Below are positions 1-7,843 of a stretch of 64,000 nt of DNA, in pieces (the stretch's first letter is position 1; each line of letters opens with the position of its first letter). The stretch covers positions 1 through 64,000 of the forward strand of contig NZ_JBHUDI010000009.1 of the NCBI RefSeq assembly GCF_042678045.1, in the 5' to 3' direction. Under the pieces are notes generated by a model. It was not told the DNA's origin. It worked only from the letters and a program-made list of their open reading frames with translations, and did not search any database. A program made the position numbers and the translations under genes. Source of the stretch: Natrinema amylolyticus_A (GTDB lineage: Archaea > Halobacteriota > Halobacteria > Halobacteriales > Natrialbaceae).

Positions 1-141
1 ACGGAAGATAAGCTCGCCTACGTATCGGCAACTACTGGAGTGGGCGACCCTCTGGGAACGTCGATTCGCCGCTTCTATTCATATTGTCATCCAGGTAGTA
101 ACCACGGCTGGGAGTTCTCTATCTTCTATAACACTTCATAG
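1..141 (+). CDS. C-terminal end of an unidentified protein (5' partial)
   Basis: The first reading frame is open from base 1 to a TAG at 139-141, giving 46 codons that enter the window mid-gene. The peptide is mixed in composition and rich in aromatic residues (RRFYSYCHPGSNHGWEFSIF). No family is recognised from this fragment. It precedes the initiator tRNA on the same strand. The low length makes chance openness possible, so the call is tentative. Confidence 0.35.
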   Translation, partial: TEDKLAYVSATTGVGDPLGTSIRRFYSYCHPGSNHGWEFSIFYNTS

Positions 142-256
142 ATAGTTGAAAATGTTAAAAATAAACCCGGTCAGACGATTTCGTTACTACCCCAAATATT
201 TCATAGACAGCAACCAGATAGCAATCCTTAATCATGGTCGGCAGAGACAGATAGAT

Positions 257-331
257 AGCGGGATGGGATAGCCAGGAGATTCCGGCGGGCTCATAACCCG
301 CAGATCAGTAGTTCAAATCTACTTCCCGCTA
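257..331 (+). tRNA. Initiator tRNA-Met (anticodon CAU)
   Basis: A complete cloverleaf can be drawn. The acceptor stem AGCGGGA (257-263) pairs perfectly with TCCCGCT (324-330), followed by discriminator A at 331. The anticodon stem GCGGG/CCCGC (285-289/297-301) encloses loop CTCATAA with anticodon CAT at 292-294. The T arm contains GTTCAAAT. The A1:U72 end pair and the three consecutive G:C pairs next to the anticodon loop are the marks of archaeal initiator tRNA rather than elongator Met or Ile2. No intron is seen. Confidence 0.93.
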
Positions 332-410
332 TTCCTAATTTCTTCTATACTCCTGTCGAAATAAATGGCGGTCGACCGAGTGAGAATACTGAATTCGATT
401 AGTATTGATC

Positions 411-1316
411 TTACACTTTGTCGATTTTACACTGGACACATAAGTCGTCAGCAAAACACGAAACGCTATCGTAGGGACAGTCGTACTCGTCTACGTCGAC
501 AGACTGACGGAGTTTTTCCTGTCGCCAGACAGTTTCCCAGTCATCAATGTCCATATCAGCAGACGCGAAGACGACATCATCTCGATCTACGATCTTTGCG
601 ACTGTAACCGAATATTGATTCTCTTTGTCGATCGCTTCTTCGTACTTGTCGGTTCCAACCCATCTGTATCAGTCCGATCAGAGGAATCACGTGCCTCTGC
701 TCGCGTGACTGTATCGCCGACGAGAGCCGTCGCAGAAACTCGCATCCCGGACTTGCGTTCCGGCAGTGATGGAAGCGTTTCGGCTGACGACGCGTCGGAC
801 GGATGTTCATCACGCCACTCGACCGGTCGTGGTGGTGACCGAACCGTGTACGCTACGTCACCAACTTGGTCAGTTGCAGATCCGGTCTCCAATGCGTGTG
901 CGAGTGTCCCCTCGTCATTCAGGAGGAGCGGCTGCAACCAATCTCGCCATCGATTTGTTCCGTCGAACGCAGCGGACTCTGCGAGAGATACCGTCTCGTC
1001 CTCCGTATCTAGCTCGATCTCGTGCGTCCCATAGAGCAGGAGATGATCGCGTGTTCTGGTGCAAGCGACATAGAAAAGCCGTTTGGCTTTGCTCGTTCTT
1101 GCGGCCGGGTGGTTCGATCAGCATACTCGTGGGCGGCAGTCTTCTCGACAGAAAGGCATCGTCAGGATCAGGCCAACCGACTGCGGGAATCGGTGGGGCG
1201 TCGTCGGTGCTACCGATGAGTTGGACATATTTTGAGGGGTGTAATCGCTCGGCAACAGCGGGGTGATACTCTGATCGAACGTAGCGCCGTTGCTTTCGTT
1301 CGATGGTCGAATGGGT
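411..1316 (-). pseudogene. Decayed UvrD/Rep-family superfamily 1 DNA helicase, C-terminal part
   Basis: The minus strand holds the remains of a helicase gene split over several frames. One frame around 1200-1300 reads YHPAVAERLHPSKYVQLIGS. After a frameshift near 1085-1095 the next frame reads RLFYVACTRTRDHLLL, which is SF1 helicase motif VI (RLxYVAxTRAR) of UvrD/PcrA/Rep proteins. It stays open to a TAG at 587. A second shift near 650-670 leads to another coding-like frame (VGTDKYEEAI...CPYDSVSCFADDLCVQC) ending at TAA 411-413. The ATPase motifs of the N-terminal half are absent. The protein-like character of all three frames, and their order, support a truncated and frameshifted gene rather than chance frames. 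An alternative is sequencing indels in an intact but truncated gene. Confidence 0.7.
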
Positions 1317-1526
1317 GAGTGAGTGTCACGAGAGTTCGCGTATAGCCAAACTGGTCACCGTCAAAAAATCAATGGCCGATTGTTGTGCATTATCTGATCG
1401 GCTTACCTGACATCTATCAGAGATACGGACTGAATCGAAAGGTGAAACGAAGCTCTTCGAAGTCGGTAACTGACGAATTGAAAAGAAAGCCAAAGGTAAC
1501 AAAATTCTGCCGTCACCTACTGGAAT

Positions 1527-2297
1527 CTATTGTCTGGATGCGACGAGTGTGATGCTTTTCACGCCGTACTTCTGACACGCGTTGGCTGCCCGTTCAGAGA
1601 TAAACTCGTATTCCGTGTTTTCCTGAATCTCCATGAGGTCGAAGCCAGCGTTTTCGATCAGCGACGTGTAGCTGTTGATCTGTTCGGCACCACCGATACA
1701 GGCAGCCCACAGATCCGCGTCGGACTTGATGCTCTCGGGCATCTGTTGTTCGCTGATGATGTCGGACAGAGCCAACCGTCCGCCCGGTTTGAGCACCCGG
1801 CTCGCCTCCTTGAAGACCTGCCCCTTCTCGGCGGAGAGATTGATTACGCCGTTCGAAATGACCGCATCAAACGAGGCGTCCTTGAACGGGAGGTCCTCGA
1901 TATACCCTTCGCGGAAGCTGACGTTGTAGAAGCCGTTGTCCGCTGCGAGGTCGTTGGCCTTTTCGACCTGCTCTGTAGTCATGTCGATGCCCGTCACTGC
2001 ACCCATCTCGGTTACGTGCAGGCCGGCGACGAAGGCGTCCATCCCCGAGCCACTGCCGAGGTCGAGCACGTTCTCTCCTGATTCAAGCTCTGCCAAGTCG
2101 AAGTAGTAGCCGACACCCGCGAACGAGTCGATCGCCGCGTCCGGAACGTGGTCGAGATCGTCGGGGTCGTACCCGAGACGGACGGCGAGATCGCGGCCCG
2201 TCTCGAAGTGGAATTCGGCGTCGGCGGACTCCGCGACATCTTGGTACATCGACTTGACCTCGCGTTCGAGTTTGTCCGTGTCGAGTGATCCACTCAT
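1527..2297 (-). CDS. ArsM-like SAM-dependent methyltransferase
   Basis: A class I methyltransferase of 256 residues. The SAM-binding glycine loop DLGSGSG lies at 79-85, followed by GIDMT (103-107), SNGVINL (148-154) and VLKPGGRLALSD. The order and wording match arsenite S-adenosylmethionine methyltransferases. Cys200 (AACIGGA) and Cys241 (NACQKYG) sit where ArsM enzymes keep their two C-terminal arsenic-binding cysteines, but the glycine-loop cysteine is Ala88. Methylation of As(III), or of another soft thiophilic substrate, is therefore inferred. The gene lies 13 bp downstream of the OsmC gene on the same strand, so the two are probably cotranscribed. A generic UbiE-like methyltransferase is the alternative. 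Confidence 0.72.
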   Translation of the reverse strand: MSGSLDTDKLEREVKSMYQDVAESADAEFHFETGRDLAVRLGYDPDDLDHVPDAAIDSFAGVGYYFDLAELESGENVLDLGSGSGMDAFVAGLHVTEMGAVTGIDMTTEQVEKANDLAADNGFYNVSFREGYIEDLPFKDASFDAVISNGVINLSAEKGQVFKEASRVLKPGGRLALSDIISEQQMPESIKSDADLWAACIGGAEQINSYTSLIENAGFDLMEIQENTEYEFISERAANACQKYGVKSITLVASRQ

Positions 2298-2310
2298 CGG
2301 TGGTCACCGG

Positions 2311-2916
2311 TTAGTCGTCTCCAGCCACCTCGGCGGGAGTGGCAACGGTCATTTCGACGTCCTGAGCAAGCGAAACGAGCGTGTAGACGGGTGCCCGCCG
2401 CGCCCATTCGTCGATCAGGTCCTGATCTAGATCCTCGCCGTCTATTTCGACCTCGGCGGTGAGGTTCTCGAAAACCGAGTCAGCCTCTTTGAGTTCCGTG
2501 AGACTAAAGAGGACCGCCGGGTCGAAATCGGTCCGGACACGCGTCTGGAGGTGGTCGATGTCCACGCCATTGGCGGCGGCGTTGATGCTGATGCCGACGT
2601 TGATACAGGCGGCCAGCGCCGACAGCGCAGCTTCGATCGGTTCGAGCCGGTCGGTCCCGCCGACCCACCCGACAGCGTCCAATACTTCCTTCCAGGCGCC
2701 GTAGGGGATCGTGTACTCGCGCGTGTCACGGGCGATTGTTTCGCCGCCGAGCTCGTAGCTATCGATCTTCGCCAGACTGTGCGCGGCCGTTCCCTCGTAG
2801 GTTGCGACTGCCCCGAGACCGAACTGGACCGCTTCGGGATGGTTGGCTGCGTGTTCGGCGAACCCGTCGAGTGTTTCGAGGTCGATACCGTGCGCGATTT
2901 GCTGATCGTCACTCAT
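2311..2916 (-). CDS. OsmC family protein
   Basis: The 201-residue product matches the OsmC/Ohr fold family, which reduces organic hydroperoxides or handles reactive sulfur species in the cytoplasm. The central helix reads ALSALAACINVGI, with the conserved cysteine at Cys104. The first of the two classical OsmC cysteines is missing, so this is a one-cysteine (YhfA-like) member. An upstream in-frame ATG exists at 2979, but a GGAGG Shine-Dalgarno-like run a few bases before 2916 supports the shorter start MSDDQQIAHG. The gene heads a two-gene unit with the ArsM-like methyltransferase. The association suggests a role in sulfur or arsenic detoxification; this is inference. Confidence 0.85.
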   Translation of the reverse strand: MSDDQQIAHGIDLETLDGFAEHAANHPEAVQFGLGAVATYEGTAAHSLAKIDSYELGGETIARDTREYTIPYGAWKEVLDAVGWVGGTDRLEPIEAALSALAACINVGISINAAANGVDIDHLQTRVRTDFDPAVLFSLTELKEADSVFENLTAEVEIDGEDLDQDLIDEWARRAPVYTLVSLAQDVEMTVATPAEVAGDD

Positions 2917-3108
2917 CTTTGTCTCGCCTCCCGCCAGAGACACTACGAAGCCGAGGATGGTGTAGCTATTTTGTGGCATTTCGGCAGCTCCTGCCAGTGT
3001 TTCACGTACTGCAACCGACTCAGCAACTGCGATCTGGAGAGGGAATGACCGAACCGCTTCCCGTTTGTACGCACATCAAAGTCACACCGGATTTCGTTAC
3101 TGTGATCG

Positions 3109-3933
3109 TCACTCGACGATTTGCTGCGGTTCGACTCGCCGAGCATCGGAGACGTAGCGTTCGTAGACCGACTGCGCCCACTCACGAACTTCTGATACGT
3201 CGGTATCGAGCAATACCTGAACCATCCCACTACCCTGCTCGTAACAACTGATGGTGACGCATTCATCGAGAAGACCGGTTCCGTATGGCGGGAGTTCGTC
3301 ATGCTCGAGAACCGTGAAATTGTCCTGTTGCAACATCGCTGAACTGCGCTCCGGGTACGTCGAGAAAAAGTAGGTATGGCAGTTTGGCCGGTCGATCAAC
3401 GTTATATCGACGCCGTCATCGATCAGGTGACAGAGGACGTCAAAACAGGGCTCCATCAGGGCAACCTCGGGTCGAAGAAACCGTACCGTGGTCGTCTTCT
3501 GGAGAAGCGACTCGAATCGGTTCACTGGACGGTACGGGGAATCGGGTTCAGCGACAGTTACGGTCAGCTCTGACCACGTTTCGACCGGGAATTCGCTGAC
3601 TTCGTCAGGGAGCCAGTGCCAAACATCACGCAACTTGCGTTCGGTTTCGACCCGGTCGATCAGGGTTTCCATCTCGGATGCGATTGCCTCTCCCAGCCGG
3701 GTTGCCACGTACTGGTATCCCTCTTTGCGGATCCAGATTCGGTCTTCGAATTCGTCCAACGTCCGTCGCATCGTGGACGAGGAAACGCCTGTCAACTCGA
3801 GGAGTTCAGAGCGACTCCGTGGGCGCTCAGTTAGTGCAACGAGTGTCGGGACGCGATGTTCTGACCGCGCAAGGTACGCGATGTCATCGATCGGCGAGTC
3901 AGCAATCCGGTGCCCCATGTTATCAAAACTCAT
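3109..3933 (-). CDS. Winged-helix transcriptional regulator with FilR1-like C-terminal domain
   Basis: The product from ATG 3933 has 274 residues. An N-terminal winged helix-turn-helix (about residues 20-85, with RSRSELLELTGVSSSTMRRT) is followed by a domain resembling the middle domain of methanogen FilR1/DUF1724 regulators. The C-terminal half carries five cysteines (EPCFDVLCHL, RPNCHTYF, DECVTISCY), unusually many for a haloarchaeal protein. That fits a ligand-, metal- or thiol-sensing role. A longer frame extends upstream to 4113 but would overlap the MFS gene and looks non-coding. It lies between the OsmC/methyltransferase pair and the transporter, so it probably controls this locus. The effector is unknown. 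Confidence 0.75.
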   Translation of the reverse strand: MSFDNMGHRIADSPIDDIAYLARSEHRVPTLVALTERPRSRSELLELTGVSSSTMRRTLDEFEDRIWIRKEGYQYVATRLGEAIASEMETLIDRVETERKLRDVWHWLPDEVSEFPVETWSELTVTVAEPDSPYRPVNRFESLLQKTTTVRFLRPEVALMEPCFDVLCHLIDDGVDITLIDRPNCHTYFFSTYPERSSAMLQQDNFTVLEHDELPPYGTGLLDECVTISCYEQGSGMVQVLLDTDVSEVREWAQSVYERYVSDARRVEPQQIVE

Positions 3934-4022
3934 GGTTGGGAGTACGCAAGGAGCTAACAAAACTATTTGGACCACAGGACTCAGTTCATCGATAAGAGTC
4001 CGGCGCTGATCGCAAAGAACCG

Positions 4023-5312
4023 TCAGTCTTCGGACGGAACCTGTGTCGGTGTATCGGGTGCAGGTGCCGGCGGTTCGTGAGTCCCGAACTCGGGATGGGT
4101 CTCTTCCATCCACAGATACACGACTGCGCCGGAGGCGAACATCAGGATGGCGGTCATGTAGAAGGCGGCTTCAAGGTTCACGGTCTCCATCGAGAGGCCG
4201 ATCAAGATCGCGCCGACGCCGTACCCGGCGTCGCGCCACATCCGATAGACGCCCATGCCGGCCGACCGCCAGGTTGGGTGAGCCGCGTCGCTGGGAACGG
4301 TCATCAAATTGGGATAGAGCAACGCCATGCCGAGTCCGGAGCCGCCCGCCATAATCGCCCAGGGAAGGTAGCTATCGACGAACACCATCCCGAGGACGCC
4401 CGCACCGGCGAGGAACATCCCCGCAACGACCGGCGGACGGCGACCGATGCGGTCGGCGAGACCGCCGGTGCCGATCTGGAGGAAGTACATCGCGCTGTGG
4501 ACGCCGACGACGACCCCGACGGCTTCGATCGCGAGGCCCTGACTCGTGAGATAGAGCGGGACGGCGATCCAGAACAGCGTATCGACGAAGTTCTCGATGT
4601 GACCGGCTTGGGCCGCCGCGAACAGCGTCTTGTCGCCGTAGGTCGCGCGCTTCAGGACTTCGTTGAACGAGAGGTTCGCATCGTGGTGGTCCTCGTCGCC
4701 CTCGAGGTGTGCGAGTTGGACCGTCTCCTTGATCAGGAAGATCGAGATGAGGAACGCCAGCACCACCACGATGGCGAGGAAGTAGAACGGCTCGGGCCGG
4801 AGGTTCCACCGCCCGGCGATGACGCCGGTGATCCACGCCCCGGCGGCGACGCCGGTGTAGCCGAAGGCCTCGTCGATGCCGACGGCGAGCCCGCGCTGGT
4901 CGGGACTCGCGAGGTCGATCTTGGCGTTGATCGCCATGCTCCAGGTCAGCGCCTGGTTGATCCCAAGCAGGATGTTCCCGACGGTGATCCAGCTCCAGCT
5001 CGGCGCATAGATGAGGATCACGGGGATCGGCAACGCAGTGAGCCAGCCGAGCACGAGCACTGGCTTACGCCCGTATTCCTCGCCCCACTTGCCGGCGTAG
5101 AGGTTGAGCAGTGCCTTGACGAAGCCGAAGGAGACGACGAACGAGCCGATGACGAAGAACGACTCGACGCCGAGCACGTCCTCGCCCAGCACGGGGACGA
5201 CCGTGCGCTCAGAGCCGATGGTCAACCCGGTTGCGAACACCAGCAGGACGTGGAGCGAGAACTGTCCGAGGTGTTCGCGAATGCCCTGTTTCACGTTAGT
5301 TTGCCTGCTCAT
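4023..5312 (-). CDS. MFS transporter
   Basis: A 429-residue major facilitator superfamily permease with about 12 hydrophobic segments. The MFS signatures are visible: GKWGEEYGRKPVL after the second membrane helix and the repeat DRIGRRPPVV in the second half. A cytoplasmic loop EGDEDHHDANLSF separates the halves. The start ATG at 5312 lies 3 bp from the stop of the rhodanese-dioxygenase gene, indicating an operon with it. Substrate cannot be read from sequence. By context it may export an arsenic or sulfur compound. Confidence 0.85.
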   Translation of the reverse strand: MSRQTNVKQGIREHLGQFSLHVLLVFATGLTIGSERTVVPVLGEDVLGVESFFVIGSFVVSFGFVKALLNLYAGKWGEEYGRKPVLVLGWLTALPIPVILIYAPSWSWITVGNILLGINQALTWSMAINAKIDLASPDQRGLAVGIDEAFGYTGVAAGAWITGVIAGRWNLRPEPFYFLAIVVVLAFLISIFLIKETVQLAHLEGDEDHHDANLSFNEVLKRATYGDKTLFAAAQAGHIENFVDTLFWIAVPLYLTSQGLAIEAVGVVVGVHSAMYFLQIGTGGLADRIGRRPPVVAGMFLAGAGVLGMVFVDSYLPWAIMAGGSGLGMALLYPNLMTVPSDAAHPTWRSAGMGVYRMWRDAGYGVGAILIGLSMETVNLEAAFYMTAILMFASGAVVYLWMEETHPEFGTHEPPAPAPDTPTQVPSED

Positions 5313-5315
5313 TGA

Positions 5316-6428
5316 TTATTCGGCCGCACAGCGGTTGGGACCCAGTTCGAGCTCGGACAGCTCGTCGTCGGGGACGTCCTCCTGCCCGACGTTTGTACGC
5401 TTGACGCGCTCGAAGTTCGGCGGATGGTCCGGGATGTCCGAAGCGAGCGTCTCGATGAAGTCCTCGCGGTCACGGTTGAGATCCGCGTTTTGCGCTTTGA
5501 CGTCCTCGAGTGTCGCCGTCACCGGTGGCTCGGGTGAGCCGGGGTCGTGTGCCGGGAGGACGAGCGCATCGTCTGGCCGGTCCAGCAAGCGCTGGAGGCT
5601 CTCGTAGAGCGTCGCCGCATTCCCTTCGACGTCGGAGTCCTCGATCCCGGCTTCGACGCCGAGTTCGACGCGCCCGACGCTCTCGTGGAAGAGCGTATCG
5701 CCCGTGAGCAGGGCCTCGCCCTCGAGATCGAACGAGACGCTGCCCTCACTGTGTCCCGGCGTGTGGATTACATCGACGTCAACGGTCCCGACCTCGATCG
5801 TTGCTCCGTCTTCGATCGGCGTCGAGTCGAGAGCGAGTGCGTCCTTCGGGTGGAGATAGTACGGCACGTCGTGACGCTCGGCGAGGTCCGCACCGCCGGA
5901 GACGTGGTCGGCGTGGGCGTGCGTGTCGAAGACACCGGCGAGGTCGGCGTCGTACTCGTCGATAATGGCCTCGTATTCCTCGTGGTAGTGGGAGGGATCG
6001 AACACGGCGGCCTCGCCGCCCGAAATCAGGACGTGAGAGAGACACCCCTTCCCAGGACGGGCGACCTGAACGAGCGTCCCGTCGAGGTCGGTCTGGACGG
6101 GCGCGCTTCGGTGGACGCGGCTCCACCCGTTCATCCCGTCGACGAGCGTCGTGGCGTCGTAACCCTGCTCGCGCAGGACGTCCGTCGCCGTCCGTGCGAC
6201 GACCCCTGCGGCACAGACGGTGACGATCTCGCGGTCGTCGGGGAGCTCGTCGAGCCGTTTCGTCGCCGTCTCCGGGTCGTCTTGCAGTTCGTCGTAGACA
6301 TCGACGTTGACGCTGTCCGGAATGTGCCACTCGTCGTAGTCGTCCTGGTGGCGAACGTCGAGGACGAGCACGTCGTCATCGTCGTCCTGTAACCGCGCGC
6401 TGAGTTCGTCGGGGGGTACGTCTGTCAT
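5316..6428 (-). CDS. Rhodanese - persulfide dioxygenase (ETHE1-like) fusion, MBL fold
   Basis: A 370-residue two-domain protein. Residues 5-105 form a rhodanese domain with the persulfide-carrying Cys72 in VCAAGVVART. Residues 115-300 form a metallo-beta-lactamase domain with THAHADH (169-175), TPGHS (His226) and GDTLF (Asp244). These are the metal ligands of ETHE1-type persulfide dioxygenases, which oxidise glutathione- or protein-persulfide to sulfite. The C-terminal tail (PDHPPNFERVKRTNVGQ) also matches that family. Characterised fusions such as CstB place the dioxygenase first and the rhodanese last; here the order is reversed. The first gene of an operon with the MFS transporter, it is divergent from an HTH-10 regulator. 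Confidence 0.88.
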   Translation of the reverse strand: MTDVPPDELSARLQDDDDDVLVLDVRHQDDYDEWHIPDSVNVDVYDELQDDPETATKRLDELPDDREIVTVCAAGVVARTATDVLREQGYDATTLVDGMNGWSRVHRSAPVQTDLDGTLVQVARPGKGCLSHVLISGGEAAVFDPSHYHEEYEAIIDEYDADLAGVFDTHAHADHVSGGADLAERHDVPYYLHPKDALALDSTPIEDGATIEVGTVDVDVIHTPGHSEGSVSFDLEGEALLTGDTLFHESVGRVELGVEAGIEDSDVEGNAATLYESLQRLLDRPDDALVLPAHDPGSPEPPVTATLEDVKAQNADLNRDREDFIETLASDIPDHPPNFERVKRTNVGQEDVPDDELSELELGPNRCAAE

Positions 6429-6469
6429 CAGTGAGTACTCATACGGAACGTTTCTTGATATGGGTGGTG

Positions 6470-6483
6470 CCGGTCATGACCGG
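6470..6483. promoter_or_regulatory. Perfect 14-bp palindrome between divergent genes, candidate operator
   Basis: The sequence CCGGTCATGACCGG is a perfect dyad in the 88-bp gap between the rhodanese-dioxygenase gene (minus) and the HTH-10 regulator (plus). A TATA-like TTGATATG at 6454-6461 lies just upstream and could serve either direction. A protein bound here could control both genes. Operator function is inferred from position and symmetry only. Confidence 0.45.
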
Positions 6484-6516
6484 TACAGTTACTGGGCTGG
6501 CGTTCCAACAGGATCT

Positions 6517-7251
6517 ATGAGCCTGTACGAGGCCTCGTTCCGGGTCAAACACGAGTGTCCCTATCGGGAAATTTCGGAACGCTACCCGGATCTGACGATC
6601 CGCGAGTGGTATCTGAGCGACTGTCAGGTCCTCGAGATCACGTCTTCGGGGACGCCGACGGATGACCTCCTCGAGGAGATCGACAATCTGGGAACGATCC
6701 TGCACCGATCGGTCGACGACTCCGGGTTACACGTTGTCACGCAGTCCTGTCTCTGTTCACTCGAGGAATCCATCATCGACCGGTTCGAGGAGCACAACTG
6801 CCTGTATCAGCCGCCGACGGTTCACCGGCAGGGTTGGGAGCACTACACGGTGATCGCGTTCGACGAGGCCGACGTGCGAGAGCTGATCCGGAACCTGGAA
6901 GCCGATCGGGACATCGACGTCCTGTCCAAGACGGCCATCGCGGAACAGGCGATCCCCCACAGCATGCTGGCTCCGGTCGATCAGCTCTTCGAGGACCTCA
7001 CCGAGCGACAGCTGGCGGCGCTCAGGCTGGCACTCGAGAGCGGGTACTACGAGCAACCGCGACAGACGTCGCTCCGTGAGTTGGCCGAGCGAACGGCCGT
7101 CGCCCGGTCGACGTACGAAGAGCACCTCCGGAAGGCGGAGAACAAGCTGCTGACGAACGCCGGCGAGTTCCTGCGGTTGGTGACCGCGACGGCGACGGGC
7201 GATCCGCTACGAGTCGAGCAGTCGGGACCGCCTGAACAGCGCGCCGACTGA
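6517..7251 (+). CDS. Cysteine-rich bacterio-opsin-activator-type regulator (HTH-10)
   Basis: A 244-residue protein from ATG 6517 (MSLYEASFRV). The C-terminal third carries the HTH-10 domain of haloarchaeal Bat-like activators (LTERQLAALRLALESGYYEQPRQTSLRELAERTAVARSTYEEHLRKAENKLL). The N-terminal sensory domain has five cysteines (14, 36, 78, 80, 95), including a Cys-x-Cys, while the DNA-binding part has none. This bias suggests thiol, persulfide or metal sensing. The gene is divergent from the rhodanese-dioxygenase operon and followed by a convergent DsrE gene. A longer frame reaches back to 6460 but overlaps the candidate operator. Confidence 0.82.
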   Translation: MSLYEASFRVKHECPYREISERYPDLTIREWYLSDCQVLEITSSGTPTDDLLEEIDNLGTILHRSVDDSGLHVVTQSCLCSLEESIIDRFEEHNCLYQPPTVHRQGWEHYTVIAFDEADVRELIRNLEADRDIDVLSKTAIAEQAIPHSMLAPVDQLFEDLTERQLAALRLALESGYYEQPRQTSLRELAERTAVARSTYEEHLRKAENKLLTNAGEFLRLVTATATGDPLRVEQSGPPEQRAD

Positions 7252-7323
7252 TCGCAGTCGATCTCGAGCCGTCCGGCGTCAGACTGGCCGCCCGGGGCTG
7301 GGACACAGTGGCAGTAGCCCCGC

Positions 7324-7647
7324 TCAGCCGATTGTCAACACTTCGTCGGCCGCTTCGACGATCTGCAGACAATCACTCATCGTCGAACGGGGTCTGAGGT
7401 CGTCGGGTTCGATGTCGCGGGAGTCGAGGCAGGTCCCACAGGCGTAGAGTTCCCCGCCGTTTTGCGTGTACTTGCGCATCACGCCGTGTGGGTTGAACTT
7501 CTCGTGCTCGAGGTCGGGAGCGTCGACGCCGTCGCCGAGCAGGAACACCTCGACGGTGTGGTCTGCATCAAGCGCGGTGTTCGCCAGTCGAAAGCCGTTC
7601 CAGACGCGCTCGGGGTCGTTCGTTTCGAGGATGATACCGAGGTGCAT
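7324..7647 (-). CDS. DsrE/DsrF-like sulfur-relay protein
   Basis: A small cytoplasmic protein of 107 residues with the DsrE-like fold: N-terminal MHLGIILETNDPERVWNGFRLANTAL, then ELYACGTCLDSRDI with Cys70 and Cys73, and Cys93 in MSDCLQIV. DsrE/TusD relatives carry sulfur as cysteine persulfide between rhodaneses, TusA and acceptor enzymes. It sits at the end of the sulfur module, convergent with the HTH-10 regulator. A role in handing persulfide to or from the rhodanese-dioxygenase is inferred. Confidence 0.87.
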   Translation of the reverse strand: MHLGIILETNDPERVWNGFRLANTALDADHTVEVFLLGDGVDAPDLEHEKFNPHGVMRKYTQNGGELYACGTCLDSRDIEPDDLRPRSTMSDCLQIVEAADEVLTIG

Positions 7648-7843
7648 ACCGGAGGTTCATCGGGAGTGCACTTGAGGACTGGCGTCGCTTCCACTGGCGT
7701 GGAACGTTACGTTGCGATTATAGCTGGTGGATAAGGCGTCGACCCGCCTGTCCCGCGCGCCGACTGACGGCCAGCGCTCGAGGCGAACCCGACTCGAGGA
7801 CGATCAGCCACAATGTGAGCACGTCTTACGCCGATAGCCGGAC

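Noticed and set aside
365..607. 80-codon plus-strand frame after the initiator tRNA
   Set aside because: It is antisense to the better supported helicase remains and is Arg/Gln-rich in composition.
4077..5315. 412-codon plus-strand frame
   Set aside because: It is antisense to the MFS gene; the sequence is His/Asp-rich without domains.
6433..6444. CTCATACGGAAC resembling the end of the palindromic repeat
   Set aside because: Only about ten bases match and no second arm or hairpin follows.
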